Part shown: positions 18,514 through 30,400 of the stretch, piece by piece
Numbering within the stretch: the first letter of the stretch is position 1
How the letters are laid out: every line of letters begins with the position of its first letter
DNA from: Turnera subulata
Taxonomy: Eukaryota; Streptophyta; Magnoliopsida; Malpighiales; Passifloraceae
NCBI GenBank assembly: GCA_028386065.3
Contig: JAKUCV010000313.1
Span: forward strand, 4,278 to 68,277
Reading direction: 5' to 3'
Length of the DNA stretch: 64,000 bases
The notes under the pieces: model-generated
What the model saw: only the letters and a program-made list of their open reading frames with translations
What the model was told of the DNA's origin: nothing
The model's database searches: none
Position numbers and translations under genes: made by a program

Positions 18514-21500
18514 TCAATTTCTGACATGACCGTCCTGCCTTAGCCAGACCCGTTCAGTATGTTTCCTCCGAGGCTTTGAACCTTCTTGAGGTAAACTTCC
18601 AGCATTTTCGAGACAACCAGCGACCTTAGTTCCAGTTTGTTTGGACGACCTTTCTTGCCCATTGCCATTGTTAACGGATGAGGATTCTGCTCAACACAAA
18701 TGCACCCTGAACGTCAGTTCAGTGAAAGAAAGTATAATTTTGCAAACGAGTAAATGTCCAGTATGCCAACAATGGATGATGAAACAATATCTATTATCCC
18801 AAAACCACACACCAGATTCTTTGATTCTCTTTCTATAACATTCACCTCACGCAACTTGAAGCACCAGATCAGTAAATAAAACCACGGACCCCAGCCTTAC
18901 AATAAATCCATTTCTTTCACAAAAGGCATACTCTAAATTTGGGGGTATCAATCTGAACCTTCATAGCGAGAAATGTTTTAACTGTGTTTAGTTCCAATGG
19001 CCACACAAATGCACTCTCCATCACAATTTGTAGTTATTTGTAGTTCAAAGTGCAGAAATACTCAATGTTGCAATCTCAAATATTTGGACCAGACTGCATT
19101 AAAGATCACTTTAATAATTCCTTCAGACACAAGGGTAACAAATTCACTTAGCCTTACTGAAGTTAGTACGCGTAACACATAACCATGGTCTTTCTGTTTG
19201 GTAGTCATGGCCTGTTTCAATTGGAATGTGCCAGTGGCCTTTCTCTGATTCCTGTGAATTGTTTCACCAAGAGTACGAATTTATCAGCTGTTGAGAGACA
19301 AGATCAGAAAGCAGCCTAAACGTGTGAAAAACATGAAAGTAACTGAGTAGTTCTCACCTGAATCACGACAGAGCAAGATGGAGGCATGTGAAAAGCTAGG
19401 CCAGACTTTGAAAAACTGAAACGCACCTGACATCCAAAATATCATTGTAGCTTATTAGAAACAAAAAACATTAAGTGTTACTAATTGCTAGTACCATCTT
19501 GGAATCGGATTCTGTAAGTAAACGTTTGAAAGATGAAAGACATGTTTCTTCTCAAAAAAGAAATTGGAAAGACAGGCCTTCAACAGCATGGTAAGTCTTA
19601 AAATGAGAAACTAACAAAATTGAAGTTTTGTATTCTTTTAAGTTTTACTCACCTGATGCCTTTCTTTCCATTTGGGAAAGAAGTCATTTCCTAGAAGTTG
19701 AAATTTATGGTCTCTCATCTCATCATTTGTCACAAGTAAGCATTTGAACTTTATAGCTGCATATAACCAGTACCTGAAGCACATATATAATCATGGAACT
19801 TCATAACCATGGCATCTTTTTAGCTGATTACAACTTATTTTTCATCTGGAACAACTTTACTTAAATGAAAGATATAACTTTTTGGCGCACATGTGCGTAA
19901 AGCTGTTGTGTGTTGCGTGTGAAAATAACACTCACCAATCGTCATTTGATCCAGTAGGCGTTGTATAAAGCGCACCAGCGTTTTTCCACTTCTCTACCAA
20001 TGCTTTATTTGCCTGTTCATTCATCTTCTGCCCAAACGTACGCCGGTTGTGCAAAATTATGAGTGGACACTTTTTTGAAGATAGCTTGTAGCGTATTCCA
20101 TTAACAATAGCGTTGACCTGATTGGGCAAGCAAGAAATCAGTGTCAAAATCAGAACAACTTTCAGAGAAGTTCTGAACTAGTGATCAAAAACTTTATGAA
20201 AAATGTACCTTGTATGGCATGAATCTTCTGTCACGGTAAGTACCCACATTAGCTCCATCTACCACAGCTTCAAAAGGTCCATAGTAATCCAGCCATTTCT
20301 GAGAACAAAAAGCAGAACAATCATTTTATTATTCCCTATGAATGAAAGAAATACTCGTGAATTTTCATACTTGAAATTTCTGAAAGCTTGAATCTTTTTC
20401 TCCCTTTATAGCAATTGAAGCAACTGATTCCGCAAAATTCTGTGTTTCTGCAGGATCAAGGTCAACTATGGCCAATTTCTCCCCACAACATTTGCAAAAT
20501 CCATCAGGTCCCACCATTGTATTAGAAATGTTCCACTCTCCCTTACCAAGCCATCCCTGCCCATGCCAACCTCCACCTCCATTTCCTATGGCTTCTTTGA
20601 TGACTTTTGGATCCCATTTTGCTCTCCCCACGCTTGAAGCTGCCTTGCTCTTAAACCATCGAATGATTACCGATGCAGCTGAAGGTGAGACCTTTCCTAC
20701 AGTTGTTCTGAGCTTATGCAACACATAATAAACCTTGTCGCCTTTACCAGCTTCCACACTGAGCCTTAAAAGCGCCTCAAGCTCAGGCTGTTCTGGATAA
20801 ACATCATGCTCCAACATGTGTCTTTCTACAGCAAATGCTTTTTCAACATCACCAGCACTACAAAATACAGATAAAGCAGGAACATAGGACCGCAATCTGG
20901 GATTTATCCCCAATTGCTTCATTTGCTTCACCATATCAAAGGCCATATCACCATTTCCTACTGACATTGCCATCCTGGCTACAGCAGTCAAGATTGCTTC
21001 ATTCGCTGGGACCTTTTCCACACACATCTGTTCATAGATTTCAAACCCCCTCCGAAGTGCGTACTTTCTAGTTTCTTCGCTCACTTGAATTCCACCATTG
21101 CCGTGGTTGTTGCTGTCATTACCCTCACTCTGCACATTTCTTCCATCTACATGTTTCGAAACTGATTCTCTGTACCCACTGGAAAACATGGCTAGGTTCT
21201 CCTTTTCATCTAAACTAGTAGTATCTAAACCGTCTAAGCTACCATTAGAATTTACCTCTATTGCATCTATTTTTTTAGATTCTCTACCGATGTCACTACA
21301 TCGCTGACTATCATCATTTTCTCGAAAATCCATTTCCATACCACCAATCCCTGATTCACCCAACTCCATTAAGGCCTTCAAACCTTCATTAGATTCATTT
21401 AATACATCCAATTCTCGACTAGCATTCACACTCCCACTTTTAGCTGGTTGAACAACACCTACAGCAGCAGAGGAACAAAGATACAACAGTACACCGTAAT

Positions 21501-22203
21501 GGTACTGCCCCATCTTAATCCCTTTTCCTCGAGTTGAATCGTATAACTCAATTGCACCAATGACATCCCCGCTTTTTGAACACCTATCAAAACTAAACTT
21601 TAACCCAACTCCTGAAGCATCAACTGCCTCGCCTTTCTTAGACCGTTTCCCAGCTTTCTTATCTTCCACCAGACTATCCCCACCTCTCTTGATTTTGTTC
21701 GCCATCTCACCATCATCAACCACTTGGCCTCCCTTAGATTCCAAAGACTTTCTAGAACTCCTTTCCCTCCTTTTTCCAGCATTAGTGTCCTTTTTGGCAT
21801 TTTTACCCCTTCTAAGCAGCTTTTCAGTCTTTTCTTCCACCGGCTCTGGCCTAACAATGTTATTCACACGTTTTGTGACTACCCTCTTACCTTCTAACGT
21901 CCAGGAATAAAACCCAGAACCATTTTCCTTTCTGGTTCTCAAATTCGCAGTCTTTGCCGCACTCTCGTGGCGTGTGGCAGAAAACTTTGCATGGGTGTTG
22001 GTAAAACATGTTCTAGTGTGCTTTGGAGGTAAGCAAGGAAGAGAATGGCATAGGCAGTGGAATTTGAGAGCTTGGGAAGATGTCGGGTACTTACAGAGGA
22101 TGATTGGGAGGATATGCTTTTGCTGTGTGGTGTTGAAGGCGAAGCAGCCCATGTGTGGCCGGAACAGAAGCATTTTGACATGGTAACTCATGTAATAAAG
22201 CAA
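18514..22203 (-). CDS. PRORP1: Proteinaceous RNase P 1 (organellar type)
   Basis: PRORP1 is a protein-only RNase P that removes 5' leaders from precursor tRNAs, in plastids and mitochondria. Exons are 20371-22203, 20209-20298, 19936-20117, 19653-19773, 19358-19426, and a last exon that can end two ways. Read straight, 19144-19251 ends in ...CVTRTNFSKAK (800 aa). Spliced at a GTAAGG donor, 19158-19251 joins 18514-18686 in frame (853 aa). The long first exon has a presequence-like N-terminus, a Lys/Arg-rich low-complexity region and PPR repeats. The zinc-site cysteines are in FCKCCGEKL, with partners in GHWHIPIE and PWLCVTR. The NYN metallonuclease domain keeps its catalytic aspartates: EAVVDGANVGTYRDRRFMPY, TGSNDDWYWLYAA and LVTNDEMRDH. 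It is longer than Arabidopsis PRORP1 (572 aa, from memory), mainly N-terminally. The start is the first ATG, with MLLFRPH ten residues in as an alternative. Confidence 0.92.
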
Positions 22204-24261
22204 GCTGGAGCCGGTGTAGATAAAGTTTTTTTTTCATTTTTTTCCAGCAATTGACAATCATGGATTATTCGAGCCTGTCCCTTCAGGCTGTGGTCCGCCG
22301 ACTTGTCAACCATGGAACTACACAAAGACGGGACAAATGTGTGAAAATTTATATCTAGAACTGCTGAACTGGAGAAGTAAATGGTGCATAGATTAGTTAA
22401 ATGGAGGAGTCCAGGTCGGCTAATAAAATGACTCGCGACATGCAGCAAGGCAATTCGGTTGTCCTTTTAGTCTAACTTTTGGATTTAATTTAATGTCTAA
22501 AACTATTAGATTTAGGGTTTCTACATATACTACTAATACAAGTGAGAAAAACTTAGAAAGAGATTTGCTATGTCTCGCAATTCTTCCTAAGTTTAGCCTA
22601 AAAATACTCAGCTATCTAGTATAAATAGAAAAGTAAATGACCTATTGTCGGTTCCTTCAATTTAAATTGCTTTCTGTTCTTTATATACCAATTACCATTG
22701 TCGTTTAATAGTTTTGTGTCAAAAATTCATGCCAAATCCTATATTATCCACAATCCCGAAATCCATCGTTCTATACCTAGGACAATTATTAATACCGATG
22801 CTTTTTGTTTTTGAATCAAAGAGATTTCGGAGAGAGATGATTAAATTCTCAGCACTATCAGAAAGCAAATGTGTTAAACAGTTTAACATTTATATCGTGA
22901 CTCAACAAAATTTATCCAGCCTCTTGGACATAGGCATTGAAATTGAGTACATGATCCATGTAAAAGAAAACAACGAAGATGAACAGTTATGGTCCTAGTT
23001 GGCATCGGGCCATAGCCAATGATCCTTTAAAATCACAGACTTTGAAATTAGAACATCCAAATGCAACATGCACCCTGCATCCTATTCCACCTTCATTACA
23101 ACAAGTTTCCTCGCAAGAGACTATCATAAAGGCATTGAAACACCTGAAACGTAGGCAAGAATAGGTGTCAAACAGAGGAATTTAATGAATATTTATGACA
23201 TGAAATTATAACACTAACAGATACGGGGGATGTGTGCTTGAAAGGCTATAATTCGTAACCAGAAACTGATGTCCATGAAATCATACAGATAAATCAGTTG
23301 GTGTGACCATTCCTGATACATCCTTTAGGAATCAAACTTGGCACATAATTTTTGCATGCCAATTTTGACTGTCTAACTGATCAGAGAATGAAAACAAGAA
23401 TCAAGTGTAAGGAACGATCGAAAAACTTTCCATATGGAAAGCTCATCTTTTCTTATATTAGGTTCATAGTTTAACCGGCAAAAGTGTTGTAGCAGGAAAC
23501 ATAAATTAGAAAGAGAATAATCGTTACTCATGCAATCCCCTTTTCAGAATCTCTGTAGCACTTGTACAGGAAGTATTAATGAGTCTTTGGTAAGATGTTG
23601 GACAACACCAAGAGAGGTTTCAGAAAGTATCATTGGATCTATAAATCTAAATAAAGTATACAACTAAAAAATACACGCATAAATTAGAGAACACTTAAAA
23701 GCTAAAACTATTCAAACACAGACACTATTCACACTTCTCCCCTTCTCTCCTCTTCACTTTCCAGTATCACCCAAGTAAAATGCATGACCAAAGTCAACAA
23801 CGTAACCAAAAAAAACATTTAAGTCTACAAAATTATCAAAGAAATCTAAGTGGATCCACAGACATTTGAGTTTAAAACCTTCTATGGCAGCCATTATGAT
23901 TTGGAATTAGCTACGTCTACATCTTGTATACAAGATCTACAGCCAATTCACGCCCTGCTCAAAGATTCATGTCACTCAAAATAGCTCGCTACCCGGGTTT
24001 CAAAATTTTTGCATAAAAAAGCTGCATCCTAGACTTTACTGGTAGCAAGTGCAGGACTTTTGACAGTTGCGCTACCTCCTAAGATTTTTGTTCAATGAAG
24101 TAGTTTCCTACTCAGAGGACATTAATGTCCCCAATGGAAGAAATCGCTAAATGCATTGATGAACAGTAACAACCGCCACTTCCTCACTGGCGCATAAACA
24201 CAAACATTTGGTATACCATAAGCAGCTAAGCAGGCGATAACAGAAATGAATCAAAACCAAC
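22204..24261. other. Spacer between PRORP1 and the NFD6-like gene
   Basis: About 2 kb without a convincing gene. Leftward it is the PRORP1 promoter. Rightward it must contain the last exon or exons and 3' UTR of the minus-strand NFD6-like gene. One candidate terminal exon follows a TACAG acceptor near 23561 and would add EILKRGLHE before a stop. This is plausible but unproven. Confidence 0.35.
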
Positions 24262-24657
24262 CTTGAGGCACTAAAGCCCAGCTATCGGATACACTGGCCA
24301 AGCTCGATATCAACCTCGCCGAAGCAATCGCGCTATGCAACGGCAACATCGATCCCGCGCAACTCAGTTCTACGGGTAACCTATCCACAGAAGAAGAACC
24401 CAGAAAAAAAAAAACGAGTTAGTAATACATAGGTGTAGTTTACATTCCAAAAAGGGTAGTAAATTCCGCTTATTCTAAGTCACATAAAAAAGAACTAGCC
24501 TTGAAAAGCGAGAGAGGCGTCGTGGAGAGGCGGAGACAGGAGAAGTAGAGCTGGATTTGAGCCCGGAGAGTTCAGGGGAGAGCGACGCCTTGTTGATTTT
24601 AGAAGCCAATGGCTGTAACCGAGACGATAATCTGGAGACTAATTTTATGGACGCCAT
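24262..24657 (-). CDS. NFD6/NOXY2-like small mitochondrial protein (3' end unresolved)
   Basis: The family (NUCLEAR FUSION DEFECTIVE 6 / NONRESPONDING TO OXYLIPINS 2) comprises short plant proteins directed to mitochondria, with no defined biochemical activity. Exon 1 (24500-24657) starts MASIKLVSRLSSRLQP, rich in Ser, Arg and Leu with no acidic residues at first, as in a presequence. Exon 2 (24262-24380) encodes the family core: RLPVELSCAGSMLPLHSAIA, then SARLISSLASVSDSWALVPQ. The join works in frame only if the intron begins with GC (AAG|GCTAGT) and ends TAG. Every nearby GT donor breaks the frame. After exon 2 a CAAG|GTTGG donor leads to a last exon I could not fix. Reading through instead would add a long Cys/Leu-rich tail unlike the family. 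Confidence 0.72.
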
Positions 24658-25109
24658 TGTTGGGTTTGTCCCTGCAATTTTCAAGGCAGCTTTTTTTTTT
24701 TTTCAACTTTTTGCTTTGATTTAGGAAAAAATGGAGAGGGTTTTAGCTTGTAGGGGATCAACTGTATTGCAGTTTACAGTACGTACCGGGCAGGTCTACC
24801 GTGACATGTCGTCTATGGTATGTGGATCAACGACAGTCTGGGCTCGTTGTTGTTGGACGGGATGGATCGTCAATCCAAAGAGAAAATGAAGCACGACATG
24901 AGGGCCCAACTTACTTGGCTCGGAAGGCCCGGAAGATAGTTCAATGATTTAAGTTGTTTAATTTCATCCCTATATCTTTAAATATTAATTCGCTTTGGTA
25001 TTCTTTATCTTAAATATTTTTTTTACAAGACTTTATCTTAAATAATTTTAGATGATAGCAGAGGCGGATCTAGATTTCTTTTCTTATGTTTTATAGTCTA
25101 AATTTATCA

Positions 25110-25190
25110 TAACTGTATAAGTAGCTCGGTGGTTTGGCACCCTATACTATGTTCAAGTTCAAGGTCAAGGGTTTGACCTTACACATTTCA
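25110..25190 (+). repeat. tRNA-like SINE fragment
   Basis: A box-A-like TAGCTCGGTGGT is followed about 55 bases later by a box-B-like GGTTTGACCTT. This is the spacing of an RNA polymerase III promoter in a tRNA-derived SINE. It differs from the four related SINE copies elsewhere in the window. The 3' end is unclear. Confidence 0.4.
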
Positions 25191-26998
25191 TTTTGTCAAC
25201 TTTTTCACATTTGTGCAATTACTCTATCTTTGAATTCATAAATAGGGTCAACTTTTTTATCTTCGAATTCATAAATCACATCATAATTTTTCTTAGTCTA
25301 ATAAATAATAAAATTGTCCCCCTACTTAAATTTTCAGGATCCGCCACTCAATGTTAGGTTGCAAGTCCACGATCCGTTTTAATTAAACCACAAATGAACA
25401 CCCCAATTCAAAAATCATAGGTGGGGGAGCTACCTACAGGAGTAAGTAAATAAATTGCAGCTTGGTTTTCCACGTTTTGACATTGGCAGATGGTTTTATT
25501 CAACTATGGAATTTTTGGGGCCTCCTTGTGGGTTAAACCATGGTATTGGATTTGGTATTTCCGCGCAAATAGGGCATGGAGGTGGATACGAAAAATGGTG
25601 TGGTTAATCTCTGGACCACATGAAATATACCCACGCCATTGCCAAGTCCTGATCAAACACATTTTTCGTGGTCAATACCAGTTTGAAAATAGTCAGCATA
25701 TCATGATGATTCCTTTTTTTCTTCCTTTTGGCACTTCTTTTCATTTAGTTCAGGGCCTAAATAGTTGTTTTCTCTAGCTTTTGGAAGATGGTAGTGGGGT
25801 TGGATTTTTGCCTAGGGTTGTTCAGGCTATGATGCAATTTAATCTTTACTTTTCCTTGATGGAAAAGGAAAAAAAAAAAGATTAGGTGGCCAACAAAATC
25901 GTTGTCACACAGATACATATGCTGTAAATGCAAACTCGGCCAATTGCTTTTCGATGTTCCCATCATGCATAGTCTAAACTTGAAGTCTCCTATTAATTAG
26001 AATGCGACGTTTATTTTGTCAATTTAATCTTCATGTGATTAGATCTAAATTTGGAGAACTATGTGCATTTCGGGAAGGCACTTGGTGGGCTCTTTTTGTT
26101 TTGTCGAATATACTGGATCCATACCACTACAATACAAGATCCCATTATCGAATTGAATTAATTAATTTTATGCGCAGACAAAAAGGGGTTAGATTAATTA
26201 ATTATCTGAAGAAAAATGTTTTGTCCACAATGTGATTTACGTGCTAAAAGCCAAGGATATGGTAGGCGAAAATGCGGGAGGCCGGCGACAAAGACACGTT
26301 AGGTACTGATCCCGATCCGTCGTCGTTTTTAGGCCGGGAACTTGGTGGCTGCAACCACTATTCACACCCACACTGTCTTGTCTCTATCTCCTCCCCAACA
26401 ACCCAATCATTTCCTCACACATCGTCACAATTTCACATCCCCAAAATCAAAGGATCCCTTCCACACACCTCCTCCCCAATATGGACCCACCACGAACCAA
26501 ATATTAAACGAGGTCGCATTAGACCCACCATTCCAAAACATGATTAACCTACAGTATGGGTTAATTTTTTTTTTTATCTTTTAAAACTTTAGGTTGAGAG
26601 GAGCCTCTCGTGTCCAGTATTAGACAAACCATCGAACTTAGCAAGTACTTATATTAGTATTTATATATTATCCATCAATAAGGAGTGTCAGTGGAATTCA
26701 AACTCTCAATTTGAAAGGAAGTGCTGATTGAACCTTAGCTAACTAAGTTAACCTTCATTGGCATTAAACTTTAGGTTTGAAACAAGAAATCCCCAAACTA
26801 AAAAGATATGAATGGAAGTACCCTAAATTTTTCTTAATAAAAAAACTCCATGGACTAAAAAAAATTAGAATAGAAAGGTTATTAGAATAAAAAACTCTTG
26901 ATTTTTTTTTACTTGAGGGTGTTTTTTATTTCAAACATAAAGTTTCAGGGGGTAAATTGTAACTAACCCAAAACTTTATGAATAGCGATGGATCAATC

Positions 26999-27044
26999 AA
27001 ATAACAATATCTTTTTTTACTGGACAGAATTAAATAACAATATC
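26999..27044. repeat. Micro-insertion: 20-nt T-headed insert between 13-bp exact direct repeats
   Basis: AAATAACAATATC occurs at 26999-27011 and 27032-27044. Between them is TTTTTTTACTGGACAGAATT. Read on the minus strand, the insert ends in a poly(A) run. See the findings for the group of such loci. Confidence 0.6.
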
Positions 27045-27430
27045 ACATCATAAAAACCACTGAAAACCGGAATGTCCCCTCCTCGCATAGACCTACCAAA
27101 CATGATACCGGTCAACTTTGATTGGATAAAATTATTAAATACAATACCATAAATCGGTTAAAACAGTCGCGCATTTCTATGATGAAAGATAGTACACTAC
27201 ATACCCCACCTCCCCCCACACACACTTCGATGCACTATTAGCTCACTTGCGTGACAATATCGCATCACCGCCATTTTAATATCATTGCCTTTGATTGCCC
27301 AAAAAGTGAAATCACCTCTTCCTTTCCTATTTATCTCTCTGTCTCTTCCTTCTCCAGCGAGTGATCATTTCATAAACAAACACAAGTGAAATACGCAAAC
27401 TACCGTAGAAGAAAGAAGAAGGAAGGAAGG

Positions 27431-30400
27431 ATGGCGAAGCCTCATGTGACTATGGAGGTCGGAAACGACGGCGTTGCGGTCATTACTATCTGCAATCCTC
27501 CCGTTAACGCCTTGGCTATTCCAAGTAAGTGCTGCTGCTACTACTACCGAATCGGTTTCTGTTATGTTTTTTTTTTTCCTTTTTCTTTTTTGTGTTCGTT
27601 TGGTTCCTGTAAATGGCTGTTTTGGTTTTTGAGATCTCTGCGTTGATTGATTGACTGACTGACCTCTAAATTTGGCCGGCGGTACAGTTCTTAACGGATT
27701 GGCGGAGAAGTTCGGCGAGGCTACGCGGAGGGACGACGTTAAGGCTATCGTTTTGACCGGTGATTTTTTCCAGCTTTGACTGATCGTAGGGAATATTTAT
27801 ATTTTTTTTGAATTTCTGTTGAATTTCATCGTTGTGTGACTAGATACGGTTACTTGGAGTGTAGACTTTAGCCTGTGATGCTTAGGCTGTGACTAAAATC
27901 GAGTGAACAAAGGCTGTTTTATCACTGTTTTATTGGAGTTATGTGGATTTGAATGGGTGTTTGGTTGACGAAAATGCGGTTTTGTTCGTTCTCCAGGCAA
28001 AGGAGGAAGGTTTTCCGGTGGTTTCGATATTAATGTTTTCCAGAAGATTCACGAGACCGGTACGGATTCTTTTGTGTCATTATCGTGTCTGTAATTGAGC
28101 TTTTAATGATATGGAATTAGTTCGGGATTTCACTGGTTGAATTTTACGACTGCGTTGGGTAAATTGGCAGGTGATATTTCGATTCTGCCTGATGTATCCG
28201 TTGATCTTGTGGTTAACGTTATTGAAGGTACTTGTTCCACTTTAGCTTATTGTCTCTTGAGCTACTATGTTTTTCTGCTATGAATATCTAGTCTGTTTAA
28301 GATGATGAGGCTTGGTATTTCTTTCATTGGTCAGTTCTTTTAGTTTTTCCGTTGTCTTCTTTGAAAACGCAGATTGCAAGAAGCCTGTTGTTGCCGCTGT
28401 TGAAGGATTGGCGCTCGGAGGTGGCTTGGAACTGGCAATGGTTCGTGTTTTCCTTTCTGCAGCTGCAATTAGTGTCTTTTTTCTTGGTGGTTTTGCTTTC
28501 TGCGAACTGTTGCTCATTGCAGTTGTTGTCGTGCAGGGATGCCATGCACGTGTTGCTGCACCGAAAACGCAACTTGGCTTGCCGGAGCTGACTCTTGGTG
28601 TAATTCCTGGCTTTGGAGGTATTGCTGATTTAGTGTGTATACACATAAACACAGCCACAAGACAATGCACTTGCACTTGCACTTGGCTTTGGGTTCGAAG
28701 TTTTGCATCTATGGGTTAGACTTATTAAATTAATGTGTTTTTCTTATTTTTTAAAGGCACACAGCGTCTGCCAAGGCTTTTGGGGCTGCAAAAGGCTATT
28801 GAAATCATGCTGGTAATTGCTTGCTCTGTTGGACCTTTCACAAGCTTTTCAAGTGAATTTTGACATGAATGGATCATTAGTGCACAAACAAAAAAAAAGG
28901 AAAAATGGGACAGCTATTGTTGTTTGCTGATGACTAATTCCTTTTAGCTGGAAATTCCAGCCCATAGATTTTTTTGTACCACACTGAATTGGAACATCAT
29001 CATATTTAATTGAGCTTGTTTCAGCTAGAATTTTACGTTCTCCAGGTTCTTGGATGGTATATTTGAGGTTAAGTATGTTCCGTGGATTAAAAAAATGCGG
29101 GGAAAACCTTCACAGATGTTTGGTATTGGATGACGCCAAGTTGGTGATGCACCACAAACAAAATCTTTGAACCTTCTTTTGTTAGTATAGAAAAAACTCT
29201 TCTTTTGTAAGAGCTGTTGATAGCCAAAAGAAATGATTCACGATTTTTATTCTAAAGCTGTCCTTTCTGTTGGTAAATCTTGAACAGTTAGTAGTTGCAG
29301 ATGAAATTAATAATAACCGCTGGAGATATGAAATCTTTGCACAATCTTTGTATTTGGGAGAGTATTTGCCATTGAGATTCAGTTCCTTCAAATAATTGTG
29401 CTTATAAGATTTGAGTGGCCTCATATTCTTATCCAATATGTCATTGTCCTTTTCAGATGTCCAAACCAATCCTGTCCGAAGAAGGAAACAAGTTAGGCCT
29501 TATCGATGCCGTTGTGCCTTCTCAAGAATTGCTGAAAGTATCTCGACAGTGGGCCGTAGACATTGCGGACAGACGCAAGCCATGGTTACGTTCACTTCAC
29601 AGGACAGACAAAATTGGTTCTTTAGCTGAAGCGCGTGAGGTGTTGAAAGCTGCGAGACTACAAGCCAAGAGGACTGCCTCAAATATGCCGCAGCATCAGG
29701 CATGCCTTGATGTGATTGAGGAAGGCATTGTTCATGGAGGATATAATGGGGTTCTTAAGGTATTTTGGAGGTTGCATTTACAGTTTGCTGGACTTGTTAT
29801 GGGCTTCATTGTAGAAAATGGTTGCTTTCATTCTCTGCAATTACATGTTCTCTTTCATATGCCAGTGTGTGCATGCTCTGACTTTCTTATGATTCCTAAA
29901 ATAATAGCACATGATTCTTGCAATTTTCACGTGTCTCAACAGTGCCTAGTTCAAGGAGTGGCTTGGGAAGAGATCAAACAGATTGCCACTTTTCATGCTC
30001 CTTCTAGTTTCTTTACATGAATTATTCATTAAAGTCTCTGATGGAGTATATTTTGAGGACTAAAATTTGACTTGCAAGATCTCTCTAGGCTACCATACCT
30101 AAGTAGAAAATTTTCATATAAGCTACTGAAACCTAATTGAACTGCTGATCTACTATCTTATACTTCCACTAGAGCAACCTATGCTTTTTGCCCTTAAAAT
30201 ATCCTATACTTGTGGAGTAAAGAGTAGGAGAGTGCCCAAAAGATTGGTTGATATTTCTATTATACTATATGTTGTTGCACGAGCTTTTTGGTTTTTTTTT
30301 ACTTAACATAAAGGAGGCAATCCGAATGATAGATTGTAATTGATTTGCTGTTGACTTTTGTTGCAGGAGGCGAAAGTATTCAAGGACCTAGTCTTGACAG

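Larger units (their letters stand above)
24658..27430. other. Intergenic region between divergent NFD6-like and AIM1 genes
   Basis: The two flanking genes are transcribed away from each other, so both promoters lie here. It contains a SINE-like tRNA-related stretch (25110-25190) and a micro-insertion with flanking duplications (26999-27044). Open frames of 77-95 codons at 25490, 26002 and 26272 are unrecognised and low-complexity in part. The AIM1 leader probably starts near 27330 (TCTCTCTGTCTCTTCC pyrimidine stretch). Confidence 0.4.

Noticed and set aside
20468..22254. Several plus-strand open frames of 65-116 codons opposite the PRORP1 first exon
   Set aside because: They are antisense shadows of a long coding exon with conserved PPR and nuclease sequence on the minus strand.
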